A stretch of 64,000 nucleotides of DNA. Origin: Leishmania mexicana MHOM/GT/2001/U1103. Taxonomy: Eukaryota > Euglenozoa > Kinetoplastea > Trypanosomatida > Trypanosomatidae. Location: contig NC_018335.1 in the NCBI RefSeq assembly GCF_000234665.1, forward strand, positions 1 through 64,000, in the 5' to 3' direction. The notes beneath the pieces are model-generated. The model was not told where the DNA came from. It worked only from the letters and a program-made list of their open reading frames with translations, and ran no database searches. Below are positions 20,874-30,778 of the stretch, in pieces. The first letter of the stretch is position 1. The number at the start of each line of letters is the position of its first letter. The position numbers and the translations under genes were made by a program.

Positions 20874-21634
20874 AAAGCGACAGGGAGGGGGGTGCTGCTG
20901 CACATGCGAAGCAGCCAGGGTAAGCGGAGAAAAAGAAAAGGAGAGGATTGGTGACGACGAGAATTCGAAGCAGATGAGTCGAAAGATTATTGTCGCCCGG
21001 ATGCGTATGCCGCAGGAGAGTCTTGCTTGCACGTAGATAAGCATTTGGCAAAGCACAGAGGCCCTCTGCGACATGCACGAAACTTTCTTTGCCTTCTTCA
21101 TGATTTCACTCTTTTTTTTTGGAGGGGCAACGGAATGCCGTAAGCGAGGCGAGGGGGTGGCGGGGGAGCAGGCCTCTGGGTCCTGCCAGGGTTGCATCTT
21201 GAGAGCCATCAGCAACCACCAAGAAAACAGAGTCTGGAGTCAGTACCTGCACGAGCACACTGAATGCATGGCAACGAAGGAAATAAAACATAATGGATAC
21301 ACACACGCACTAAAGGATTGCGATCCTAGAATCCCGGACATCAGCCCTGCCCGGGGAGGAACAGGAGGAAAGCGACACACACGCACACACAAAAACACTG
21401 AGAACCCCCAAGGCCCCCTTGTAGGACGCAAAAAGCGGCTTATACAAAAAGGAACGCGAAAATAAAACTCGTTCCCACCACCCACTCACTCACTCGCTGC
21501 GGCACGTCATCAAACAAGTCAGTGTGTGGTCAATAGCAAACCAGAGTGCTCCTCTCTCTCTCATCATCAGCGTCATCACCATTACGTGCGACGACAGAGA
21601 AGACACACATACATACTCGTCACCACCCCGCCGG
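20874..21634. other. Intergenic spacer
   Basis: Contains the splice acceptor of the 393-aa protein gene and the 3' UTR of the Qa-SNARE gene. No further gene is seen. Confidence 0.5.
20898..20957 (-). promoter_or_regulatory. Predicted trans-splice acceptor and polypyrimidine tract
   Basis: On the minus strand a C/T tract (about 20957-20925, including CTCCTTTTCTTTTTCTCCGC) is followed by GCATGTGCAG, with AG at 20898-20899. This would give a 5' UTR of about 24 nt and is the reason for placing the start of the 393-aa protein at 20873. Confidence 0.55.
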
Positions 21635-22558
21635 TTAGCGCACCACGAGGATACCAAAGAGCATGAGGAAGAAGAAGAGTATTGCAAACACCTTCAGAAT
21701 GAGCCCGCGGTTGGAGCTCAGGTTCGTCAAATATCGCATCAGCTCATTGCTTCCGGCATTGACGTGACGCACAGCGTTGTCCACATCTGTGTCAATGCGG
21801 AGCACAACCTCCTCCTGCTCCTGAACAAGGCGTGTGAAATCGTTGAAGAGTTCACCAACTTCCTGCACAGCTGCCTCGATTTCCAGCACGGCGTCCGCTC
21901 GCTGCTGGTAGTACTGCGTGTTGGCAGTTCCGGAGAGCAGCAGTTGCTGCTGCTGATGTTGCTCCTGATCCTGAAAAAGCGCACTCTCAAATGTTTGCGG
22001 TCGATCCGCTGTGGTGAACATGTGACGCCGGTTCGCTTTATCCTTTAGGCTTTTGGATTGATGCTGGAGAGTGGTGCGGAACTGCTGGCCGGTGCGAGCC
22101 AGCCGGCTGCGCAGTGTCTCAACAACAGTGTCACTGTGCTTCTCAGACGTACGGAGGTGGTCGGAAGAGCTGCCAAACATACCGCGAGCGTCGCCCTTGG
22201 CTTGAATGCTCCCTTTTTGCGACTCAACGGCTCGCCGCTTCAGCTCCTCCAGCGTTCCTGCATCGTTGTGGAGGCGTTGCAGCGAGCTCTTCACCATCTG
22301 CGTCAACTCACTCACCTCAGCTGTCTGGTCGTCAAAGACGCTCTGGCGGTTTGCCAGCTGTGTCAAACGCATAATGTACTCAGAGACGGTGGCAATGTTG
22401 TTGGAGAACTCTTTCGCAAAGCGGTTGAACGTTTGCACGTCGCTGCTGCTGTGCAAACCAGTGGGCACTGCCGCACCAGTGCTCGGCGGCGGTCGGCTCC
22501 GCCTCTGCCGCGAAAAGAGGTCATAGAGTTCGTTTGACCGATTGCGTTCGACAACCAT
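21635..22558 (-). CDS. Qa-SNARE, syntaxin-5 (SED5)-like (307 aa)
   Basis: A tail-anchored SNARE for fusion in the ER-Golgi route. Evidence in order: a short N-terminal motif RNRSNELYDLF (5-15), like the DRT-type peptide of syntaxin 5/Sed5 that binds the SM protein Sly1; a helical Habc-like region (about 41-115); a poly-Gln linker (198-206); a SNARE motif at about 218-280 with the expected zero-layer glutamine at Q248 (FTRLVQEQEEVVLRID); and a C-terminal membrane anchor (about 285-304) with only three residues beyond it. The length is typical of syntaxin 5. ATG at 22558. SEC13 is two genes downstream, but co-location does not imply co-regulation here. Assignment to syntaxin 5 rather than another Qa subtype rests mainly on the N-terminal motif. 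Confidence 0.88.
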   Translation of the reverse strand: MVVERNRSNELYDLFSRQRRSRPPPSTGAAVPTGLHSSSDVQTFNRFAKEFSNNIATVSEYIMRLTQLANRQSVFDDQTAEVSELTQMVKSSLQRLHNDAGTLEELKRRAVESQKGSIQAKGDARGMFGSSSDHLRTSEKHSDTVVETLRSRLARTGQQFRTTLQHQSKSLKDKANRRHMFTTADRPQTFESALFQDQEQHQQQQLLLSGTANTQYYQQRADAVLEIEAAVQEVGELFNDFTRLVQEQEEVVLRIDTDVDNAVRHVNAGSNELMRYLTNLSSNRGLILKVFAILFFFLMLFGILVVR

Positions 22559-23475
22559 GATTGCGGCGCAGCTACAGCTGCCCCATCAATGACAGCCCCC
22601 CACAAATACTCGTTGCTGGGGGAGGGAAAGAAGGAGTGGTGCTGATCGAAGCACTTTTCCTTTTCTTTTTGCGGCGTGGTGAGCGGCTCAGCACTGCGAA
22701 GGTGTACACGTTTATGCTAGTGAGCACACTTTCGGCCGATGTGGTCGTGGGAAGGCGAATCTGTGGGTGTAGGAACGACTCTCACAAAAGTCCATAAGTC
22801 AGCACAGAGTGCAAGCGTCAGCAGCAGGTGGCAAAGGAACGAGAGGAAGGGAAACGAAATGCAAAAAAAGATGAGGGGAACAAGGCGACAAACAAAGGAG
22901 CGTATGGGACTATGCACGGAGAGATAAGAACGACATCACCGCGCTGAATGTGCGCAACAGAGTCAGCTAAGTCACGTGTCCCGCCACATGGTGCTTCCTT
23001 CTCGCCCTCTGACACTCTCCATCTCCCCAGACGTGACCAGTTTCGGGATGCTCAGTCCGCATTGGGGCTCAAAGTCAACGGGGACCGAAAAACAGCAGCT
23101 GGAAAGGCAGGGCGACGCCTGGTCAACCTTGATTTCTTCCACCACCCAGTCTCCCCCGGCTGCACTCCTATTTCGCACGAAGAGGAAAGGCGGTGGGTTA
23201 ATGAAAAGGCGGTACAGCAATGGCTGCATGTGCGCTGGTGGAGTCTGATCGATGAGTTTTCTAAAGGGGAATGGTCGATGTACTCGTTGCTGAATGCGTC
23301 AACCTCTTTTTGACGTGTTTAACCACAACGAAAACTGGCTCATTACACTCTCTACGCAAACTTTCGTCTCTCTCCGCTGCTGAGCCGTTCTTCCCCATCG
23401 CTCGCACCTACAAGGAGGTGGTGGGGTATGAACGTGAAGGAGGGTGAAAGACGGAAAGGTGGGGCAGTGCGTAGA
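22559..23475. other. Intergenic spacer
   Basis: Holds the Qa-SNARE leader and the NMT 3' UTR. No coding candidate or repeat is seen. Confidence 0.5.
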
Positions 23476-24741
23476 CTACAGCATCACCAAGGCAACCTGA
23501 GATGGCTTGATCTTTGGATACGCCCAGTTGTAGAAGTAATACCGAAGATAACCGTCGCCGGCGCCAAACTTAAGCTGCTCAACAAACGACCGGTTGTCGA
23601 GGATCTCTACCATATTGCACACGTCGAAGCCGCGCGAGTGCGCCACGATCAAAAGGTCGAGAATGAGTTGATGCAAAGGCATACTCGTTGCGGCATAGTA
23701 GTGGACGTACGCTGCGTTGAGAATGTTGTAATTGCTGTTCCCAATCACCGTCGACGGAATTCGATAGAAGGAAAAGAAGTCCGTCACCTTCTTATCGTTT
23801 TCCACCACGTAGGTAAAGACCACGCCGTTGCGGGGAAGGAGATAGTGGCTGATTTCGGCGTCGCTAAAGACGGGACCTACATCGAAGTTGTCCAGGTAGT
23901 TCATGAGAATCCGCCGAATCTGCGGAACGTCAGACGGCTTCATTTCACGAAGACCAGAGTTCTTTGGTGCGCTCGGCAGCTGGTAGTTGCGCTTCAGCAT
24001 TGCCATTGGGTTCTGGAATTTTTGGTACTGCGCTGGAATGCCGCTGAAGCGGATCTCCACAAGTTTCTCGGGATTCAGGCTGCGGTGGAAGTACTGCCCT
24101 GATGCATACGGAGTGGGTAACAGCACCCCAGCCGTGTATACCGCCTGCCACACGTTGGTGCGGTTCACGCGGCGTGTCACCTCTTTGATCAAAATCGGGG
24201 CAAGCCGCTTCTCCCGGAGTTGCTTGTGGACACAGAGAAAGTTGATTTCGCAAATGTGGCGCGGTTCATCATACTTGGCCGCCGCCTCCTCTTGACCCTT
24301 TTCCTTTGCTTTCACCTTCATGTATTTGGGAGTGCCCATGCGCAACGTCACGGGAACGCCGGCAATAAAAGCCAGCAGCTTCTTATCCGACTTCCGGCGA
24401 ACTGCGACGTGCCAGTCCGGGATGTAGCTCGGCGGGCACAGTGCCCACTGAAGAAACTCCTCGGAGTAGTTGAAGCGAAACATGCTGTCGTCATCTTCGA
24501 CGTAGTTATCGCGGAGAAGCTCATAAATTGCGTGAATGTCGTCGGCCGCCTCCATGTTTGGCGTCCACCACTCAAATGTGCTGGCGATCGGGTACGGTTC
24601 CTCAGGAATATCGGCCACCGTCTTTGGCTCGTCCATCGGACCGGCGAACACGATTTTCTCCGTCTCATCTTCCGTCTGCGGTACGGGCTGTGTGCTCCAG
24701 AACGCATGCGCAGCGTCAGAGTTCGATGAATTGCGAGACAT
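23476..24741 (-). CDS. NMT: Glycylpeptide N-tetradecanoyltransferase (421 aa)
   Basis: NMT transfers myristate from myristoyl-CoA to the N-terminal glycine of many proteins; it is essential in kinetoplastids and a studied drug target. Both family signatures are present: EINFLCVHK at residues 165-173 and KFGAGDG at 391-397. The protein ends in a hydrophobic residue (VALVML) whose free carboxylate acts as the catalytic base in this family. The length is identical to the Leishmania enzyme and by eye only scattered substitutions separate it from the L. major protein I remember. ATG at 24741. It is the eighth gene from the telomere. A direct pair of SIDER-like elements (copies 1 and 2) flanks the block from CCCH gene 2 to NMT. 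Confidence 0.99.
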   Translation of the reverse strand: MSRNSSNSDAAHAFWSTQPVPQTEDETEKIVFAGPMDEPKTVADIPEEPYPIASTFEWWTPNMEAADDIHAIYELLRDNYVEDDDSMFRFNYSEEFLQWALCPPSYIPDWHVAVRRKSDKKLLAFIAGVPVTLRMGTPKYMKVKAKEKGQEEAAAKYDEPRHICEINFLCVHKQLREKRLAPILIKEVTRRVNRTNVWQAVYTAGVLLPTPYASGQYFHRSLNPEKLVEIRFSGIPAQYQKFQNPMAMLKRNYQLPSAPKNSGLREMKPSDVPQIRRILMNYLDNFDVGPVFSDAEISHYLLPRNGVVFTYVVENDKKVTDFFSFYRIPSTVIGNSNYNILNAAYVHYYAATSMPLHQLILDLLIVAHSRGFDVCNMVEILDNRSFVEQLKFGAGDGYLRYYFYNWAYPKIKPSQVALVML

Positions 24742-25530
24742 CGCCGTATTCGTGTGCGTGTGCGTACAGCCGTGCAGTCGTCCCTACTTCAGGAAAAGTG
24801 AAGCAAAACCCAAAAGAAGGTTTAGGTGCAGCTACGTAGCACACACGCACATACAGAGGCGCAAGCTAGCGAAAAAGACAGAGCTGAGGCGCAGGGGAGA
24901 CGAGCGAGAAAGATCGTGTTACGGTGGGGAATGAGAGGAAAGCAACAGGAGGAGAGAGGGCAGGAGAAAAGCTAGTCGCTAAGGACGAAAGTTGTCGGTG
25001 GACGAGGATCAGGACCATGGTTAGCTTTCCAAGACGACGGAAGAGGTGAAAAAGAAAGCATTCACAGCCCCTCAGCAAAAGAACGCGCGTGCACACAGCT
25101 GCAAGGTAATACGCATACTTCGTGCAAAGCCAGTGGCAAAAGAGAAGATGCGAACAGAAGGAAACGTTGAGAAGAGGGGCCCCTTCAGCCAGACCTCTGC
25201 TGCATCTGTACCCGTCACACGATCTTCTCCCATACCATCCGAGCGACACACTCCCAAAAAAAAAAAGCAGCGACACCTCGTTCTACAATTCGGCCGTGAA
25301 CAGCAAGGCTCTCCCTTCCACTTTTCGTGGCGCTCTTCAAAGAAACAACAAAAACGGCAGCTGCAGAAGAAAGGAGCGAGCGCGTCGAGGGAGGCATGAG
25401 CCAGTGAACGCGAGGCAACCACGACCACACAAGAGTGCGTACGCGCCTGGGAACTCCAAACGTTACTCATTTCTCTTGTTCTCTTTCTTCTGACAGTTGC
25501 ACAAGAGCCCACAAGGCCGAAAGGTTTTGC
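24742..25530. other. NMT leader region
   Basis: Spacer upstream of NMT up to the retroposon-like element. It is pyrimidine-rich on the transcript strand. No gene is seen. Confidence 0.45.
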
Positions 25531-26018
25531 TGTTCAGCCCGTCCGTTTCTCTGCCATGCCACACGAGTCCCGCTCCGGTCTACCCACGACCTGTCACCGT
25601 CCCACCGCGTCCCGCGACGAAGCGGCAGACACGCCGTGCAGCAATGCGCCCACTCAGCCGGCGGGGCACGGCCATCTGTCCTCAAACACCACCCACCCAC
25701 CCGCCGCCTCCCGCACCACCAGACAGCCAGGGCCGGGTGGGTTACTCTCGAGACGCGGTGACACCTTGCCGAATCATGTGGATGGCACAAGCGTGCTCAC
25801 GGTCGCCGGTCGCCCCGACGCAACGCACATCCAGGACCCGACCGACGGCATCAGCAGCGATACGTCGCTCTGACCTCCAGCACGGCGCAGGCACCTGCGA
25901 CCCTGTCACCACCAGAGGTGGTTCTGGCACTTGGCAAGGGATAAGGGGGTCAGGCTGCTTGGCTTCGCCGCAGAGTAGGGTGGTGGACCCTGTGGCACCA
26001 CGCATCGATGTGTCCTCC
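25531..26018 (+). repeat. SIDER-like retroposon copy 2
   Basis: Nearly identical to the other three copies through about 430 bases. It shares an extended left end with copy 3 (TGTTCAGCCCGTCCGTTTC). It has a small deletion and change near 25977-25993, where the other copies read GAGGGAGAAGGCGGGGATACT. It lies about 870 bases past the stop codon of the 304-aa protein, in its presumed 3' UTR. Confidence 0.75.
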
Positions 26019-26888
26019 TCCCTTCCCTCGTTATCCGAGAGGGGGGGCGAGGTGCTGAGAAAGGTGAAGTTTTTTTTAACAGCGCACATCCGCCTGCGTC
26101 GAATTCCATAGAGGCACAGCAAAGAGGCACACATGTCAAGACGTCATGGAAAAATGTACACGAAGGTTTGAGTGAATTGGGCGATACAGATGGAGCGAGG
26201 TGTACCAATGTGGCAGATAACGAGAAAGGACAGGATAGACGAGGTTGACAAAGAGCAGAACCTGCGGTGACAACAAGTTGTACTTCGTCAATGTCTCTCT
26301 AGGACACCAATGTCGAATTGGAGGGGCGACGTGCAACCCTTTTTTGCGGTGTCGTAGACGACTGTCCAAGTGGCTTCGTATTGTGAGAATTTTCCACCGG
26401 ATCACAACATGGATGCTCTTTCCTTCCCTCTCGACCTGCAGGGAGGCGTGTGGTCAATCGAGTGCGAATGAGTGTTGGCGAGGGTTGTCAAGACGGTTCC
26501 TCTTGGTGTTCCCCACTTGTGTTTGGGCCCCCTTCTTGCTGACATCAACGGCGGTGTTTTGAAGCATAAAGCTTCTCTGGACAATATTTACTTTGTTTCG
26601 ACGGTGTTCCCTCTCTCTGCATGGGCACAACTCCGTATATGTGCTTCTGAGAGATCGAGTCCCTGGAAGGGGGGAAGCTCCCCGCTTTGTCGCGTTGTTT
26701 CGTCTCCACACACGCTTCGTCGGAGAAAGGGTGCGTTCTGCGGGTGCAACGCCCATACCCTTTTCCATTGTCGATCCGTCACATCACCCCACCGGTGCAG
26801 CCCATCTCTGACTTAATCCAAAGACAACACTCACACAGAGACGTAGCAGCGAATCCATGACGGTGAAAGAACGCTATCAAGAGAACCG
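26019..26888. other. 3' UTR of the 304-aa protein gene, proximal part
   Basis: Open stretches occur on the plus strand at 26472-26816, but they match no family and run against the transcription unit. I see no supportable gene. Confidence 0.4.
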
Positions 26889-27803
26889 TTAGTTGATAAA
26901 GTCCGGCATATCCGGCATGTCCATCAGGTCTTGAAATGCGCGCGCGCACACCAGGCCGCCAAGCCAGAACTTGCAGAACCGGCGACGGCGTGCCTCGGGC
27001 TCCGACACCCACCACACCTCCCACCCTTCCGGGATACTTCGAACGGTGCTGTGGTTCTCCACCAGGACTACTACAGCCTTGGCAGTCGCCACTGCTGCCT
27101 TGAGGCGCTGAGGAAGATCGCCGGTCGCGGCATTTTCTTGTATGGGACGGTAAAAACGACGCGACTGAGGACCAAAGAAGTCTTGGTTGATGCTCTGCAG
27201 CTCACGACTGAGCGCACGCTCACTCTTCTCCGTGTCCCCGGCACCAAAGCTCCCGTGCGAAGAGCGAGTGGCAGATAGCTCCATCAGATCGAACCGCCTG
27301 TCCAAGTTACTCGCGGCGCGCACCGTAACGGCAGTGGCTGCTGCCGCAACCACAGAAACATTGCTGGTGGCAGCAGAAGACGAAAACAATGTCGGATGCA
27401 CAGGAGACGCGGCCGCGGAACCCCCAGCCAGCTGCTCGGATGTTGGGAGAGGGGGAACAACAATGCGCTGAAGACGGTTCTTGTCCCACTTTGGCATGTG
27501 CTCCGTCGAAAAGAGGCCGCGGCGGAAGGAGAGCTGCGTCCGCCGATAGCGGAAGATGTGTGCGTGGCGGAACCGCACAAACGACGGGTACGCCCCCCAA
27601 AATGCAAACGTGAGAAACATCACGCCGGAGGAGTACAGGTAGGTGTTGTATACGTAGGAAGCCTGTTTCAGGAGGGGGTCCACGAGTGATTGAAACGGAT
27701 TCTGGTTCTCCTTCATGATCCGCTCCATCAGCTTCCTGTCGCGCTCCTCCTCCTCACGGTCATGCCTCGTCCGCACGCCGATGGTGTCGGAGCTGCCTCC
27801 CAT
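26889..27803 (-). CDS. Conserved hypothetical membrane protein (304 aa)
   Basis: Not recognised. A charged N-terminal helix (RHDREEEERDRKLMERIMKE, about residues 13-32) is followed by one clear hydrophobic segment at about 56-77 (LYSSGVMFLTFAFWGAYPSF). A basic stretch (FRYRRTQLSFRRG, about 83-95) comes next, then an Ala/Ser/Val-rich low-complexity region (about 125-165), and a C-terminal domain (about 195-304) containing AAVATAKAVVVLVENHS. The protein ends in repeated MDMPDMPD. A single-span organelle membrane protein is possible, with the basic stretch on one face. ATG at 27803. The 3' UTR carries a SIDER-like element, and a decayed sigma-adaptin gene lies upstream. Confidence 0.75.
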   Translation of the reverse strand: MGGSSDTIGVRTRHDREEEERDRKLMERIMKENQNPFQSLVDPLLKQASYVYNTYLYSSGVMFLTFAFWGAYPSFVRFRHAHIFRYRRTQLSFRRGLFSTEHMPKWDKNRLQRIVVPPLPTSEQLAGGSAAASPVHPTLFSSSAATSNVSVVAAAATAVTVRAASNLDRRFDLMELSATRSSHGSFGAGDTEKSERALSRELQSINQDFFGPQSRRFYRPIQENAATGDLPQRLKAAVATAKAVVVLVENHSTVRSIPEGWEVWWVSEPEARRRRFCKFWLGGLVCARAFQDLMDMPDMPDFIN

Positions 27804-28753
27804 TTTCAGCTTGAATGAATCGTGTACGCGGAGAAAGCAGACGAGTGGAGACTGTTGTGCAGGTGCATCGCCTGGGCGTGGCGGATGTCACGAGACACAA
27901 CTTCCTCTGCGACCGGCGTGGCAGTGAGTCAGTCTAGACCGACGAACAATGATTAACAACAAGCCTGCAACGGTTGTGTCGAGATGAGCCCCATTCACGC
28001 ACCCCTCCTTGCTCGCCGCAGCGGCTGATGCGTAGCTGAGAGGGAAAGAGAGACGGCAAAGCCGCGTGGAAACAGGCGGATGTGTGGCCGTCTAGCAGAA
28101 CACCGCGACAGGGTCCGCAAGGGGATGGTTTCAAAAAAAAAAAAAGATGCGCCGATGAACGAGGCCGAGAAGACAACGTATTCTACGTGTGCTGCTGCTG
28201 CTGCTGAGTGTACTTAAAGGCAGAAAAAAGGAGGTGGGAGGACAATTCAATGGTACAAGATCCTCGCTGAGAAGAACTGTTGCGCGGCACGAAGCCGCGC
28301 GTAAAGCGACGTGTGCCACCTGCCTCGCCTTTCCTGCCAAGAAGTGGTCGGCACAGAGCTGAATAAATTGACTCATCGCAAACCCGCTCGTGTTTGCTAA
28401 TAGGAATCACAGCAGCAGATACGGCAGAAGCTGGTGGTGCGACAGGCAGCTCTACGGTACCGAAACGTATTCTTTTGTATTTTGCAATTTTTGTGGCTTT
28501 CTGCCTCCTGCAGGGCAGAAGTTACCTGGCTAGGGACACTCACAGCGCCTGTGCGCCGCATCCATATCGCTGTCAAAGGGAAACAAGAGGAGGAGCAACA
28601 GTACATATCTACTGCGCCATGGAGAGGCACAGGGTGACACGTATACCTGCATGTGTGCCAGCACACCAAGTACTCACATAGAAATAGAATAACGAAGCAG
28701 CAGTTGTCTAAGCCTGCTCTGTCAAAACAGCAGGACGATATTTTCGGGATCCA
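27804..28753. other. Intergenic: leader of the 304-aa gene
   Basis: No gene is seen. A run of 13 A (28133-28145) and a short GCT repeat (about 28192-28205) are the only simple repeats. Confidence 0.45.
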
Positions 28754-29209
28754 TCAAAAAAAATTCGGCTCCAGCCCATTGTGCTCGTTCATCTCAGTCA
28801 CACCATTAGTGAGCATTTCCTCGACAACGAAGTACGCCTTCTCGGAGTGGCACATGACGACCAGCTCGCATGCGCATTCAAAAGTACATGTCAAAGCAAT
28901 CCATGACCGCTTGAATGAATCCCGTGATGGCCAGGTCGTTCTCTTGATGGGCTTTGCAGACGACAACAGCGTTTTGGCGAAGAACGCTATCAACGCCAAC
29001 GATAGCGTAAAGCAAGGCGTATCGACCGTAGATTGCGCCTGTGGTTAAGGTGATCCAGAAAGTTGCAGCCGCCCTCACGTCGGTACAGGCATGTGCGAAC
29101 CTGCTTCACTTTCCAGAGCAGTGCGGGTGCCTAGAAGAATAAGGTGGAGTTAGGGGGAAAGTCACATCCTCCCTTGCATGTTCATCCAAATCACAAACTC
29201 GACTGTCAT
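28754..29209 (-). pseudogene. Decayed adaptor-complex sigma subunit (AP-4 sigma-like)
   Basis: Sigma subunits are about 140-160 aa small chains of clathrin-type adaptor complexes. The relic starts at an ATG at 29209 with MTVEFVIWMNMQGR, matching the usual M-I-x-F-x-L-x-x-N-x-Q-G start, and then meets a stop. It resumes in another frame with CLYRREGGCNFLDHLNHRR (about 29090-29035), shifts to IYGRYALLYAIVGVDS (from about 29033) through ENDLAITGFIQAVMDCFDMYF to a stop at about 28878. It shifts again to CELVVMCHSEKAYFVVEEML (about 28867-28808) and NGVTEMNEHNGLEP. An 8-T run at the end hides a final shift into FFLMDPEN. The order and spacing of blocks are those of a sigma chain. NG...LxPxxxxxD at the end resembles AP-4 sigma more than AP-1, AP-2 or AP-3. 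At least three frameshifts make it non-functional. Confidence 0.75.
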
Positions 29210-29316
29210 TCAGTCGCTTGTGTTGTGGTGGACCTGGGCTTCTTCTCCGCAATTCCCTTTTCTGGCATGATGGGATGCCGTCATTAAAATAGCATGTCAC
29301 CAGCGCGAGAAAAATG

Positions 29317-29335
29317 CACACACACACACACACAC
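29317..29335. repeat. CA microsatellite
   Basis: A pure CA dinucleotide run just upstream of the sigma-adaptin relic. Confidence 0.8.
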
Positions 29336-30058
29336 GATCGTCCTCTCCGAGAAAACAGAGAGAGGGAGAAGAGAAAAGTGAGACGAGAGCTCACGGCGGT
29401 GTCAGAGGCGCGTGGAGGCAGTCACATTGGCACGAGAGTGGGCGGTGCAAGGGTCGAATTAAAGGAAAACACCGGGGCAAGCGAGCTGACGTTAGAGTAG
29501 CTGGCAGGTGCTTTCAGAGCAGCACATATTCTCATGGTAACGGTGGTGTCGCGAGGTCCGCGGTGACAGCGCTTGGGTTAAGAAAAGGCCCTTGAAAGTT
29601 CTCCATCGTTAGGGCGACCGTGGAGGAGACATAGGAGCAGAAGTAGCCGGTGGAGAGCAGAGCAAAAGATGAGAGAAACACAAGAGAAAGAAGAGGGGGT
29701 GTCCGCGGGAGAGAAACGACCTGTAGTAATCATGACGGAAAGGCAGTCACACAATGCCCCTTGTCGCTGTTTCCGCCTCACCGCACCCATGCTTCGTCTT
29801 GCACATTTAGCAGAGAGTCGAGTGCAGAGGCAAACAGAAGAAAGCAGAAACGAAGGTCGAGATGTGAAGGACCCACAGCACAAAGAGCCCAACTGTTCAC
29901 TTGAGTGGATTAAAGGAGGGCGCGCAAGACTATGCTTCACCGTGACACTCAACGGCGACGGTGCTACGCTTGACCATTGTCCTCCACCGCTTACATTGTA
30001 TTACTCTTGCAGTCCTTGTTGAAGCTCTTTGCTGCTGTCCCCCATCTCCACCCCGTTT

Positions 30059-30220
30059 GTGTGTGTGTGTGTGTGTGTCTCTGTGCGTGTGTGTTTTTGT
30101 TTTTTTTCTGGCCAGGATAGAGAGAGAGAGAGAGCGATACTCTTCTATGTTTGTTGGACTTTTTTTCCTTCAGGAAAGATGAAAAGACGCAGTGTGTGTG
30201 TGTGTGTGTGTGTGTGTGGT
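30059..30220. repeat. Microsatellite cluster: GT, AG and GT runs
   Basis: Three simple repeats in 160 bases: a GT run (30059-30094, interrupted), an AG run (about 30119-30134) and a second pure GT run (about 30192-30218), separated by T-rich sequence. The cluster lies 560 bases past the phosphatase stop codon, so in its presumed 3' UTR. Confidence 0.85.
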
Positions 30221-30778
30221 AAGACACGAAGTCCGTAGAGGTGCAAGAACGAATCACGGAGGAGGAGGAAAAAAAGGGTACCGTAAAAAGAAAAACGAGA
30301 AGCCTGTGAGAGCAACAAACTGAAAAGACCGCGGCACACTAAAACAACCCCCCCCCCTCCACCAAAGAGAAGCACACTCACCCACAAAAAAAAATTTGCG
30401 ACCCCGCTTCGCACGGCCCTGTGGAATGTACACCTTTTGTAAGCTCCACCTCGCACACGGCTGTCAAGATGAACGCCCTTACCCGCGTGGTGCGAGGTGT
30501 GTGCATGGGTGCGTTTGTGTGCGAGAACACCTCTACAAAGAAGGCATCCCCATTCACTCCTTGGTGCGATTGACGTGTGGAGTCGAGCGTTGCACTGAGA
30601 GAAAGAGAAATATGACGAGCTACGACAGAGAGATAAGAATACGAACACTCGCGTTCACACACCCACACAAGGAAAAGACAGAAACAACCACCCTTGTATA
30701 TACATAGAGCCGCCCGCATCGCCACGAGGCCGGACATGTGAGGGAAAGCGTAGAGAGGAGTGGGCAGTGCGGCTACCG

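Larger units (their letters stand above)
29210..30778. other. Intergenic: phosphatase 3' UTR
   Basis: Holds the 3' UTR of the phosphatase gene and several simple repeats, listed separately. No gene is seen. Confidence 0.5.

Noticed and set aside
20874..21215. N-terminal extension of 114 residues on the 393-aa protein
   Set aside because: It runs through a polypyrimidine tract and splice acceptor, so it is leader and intergenic sequence.
26472..26816. Plus-strand frame of 114 codons
   Set aside because: No family resemblance, opposite to the transcription unit, and within a presumed 3' UTR.
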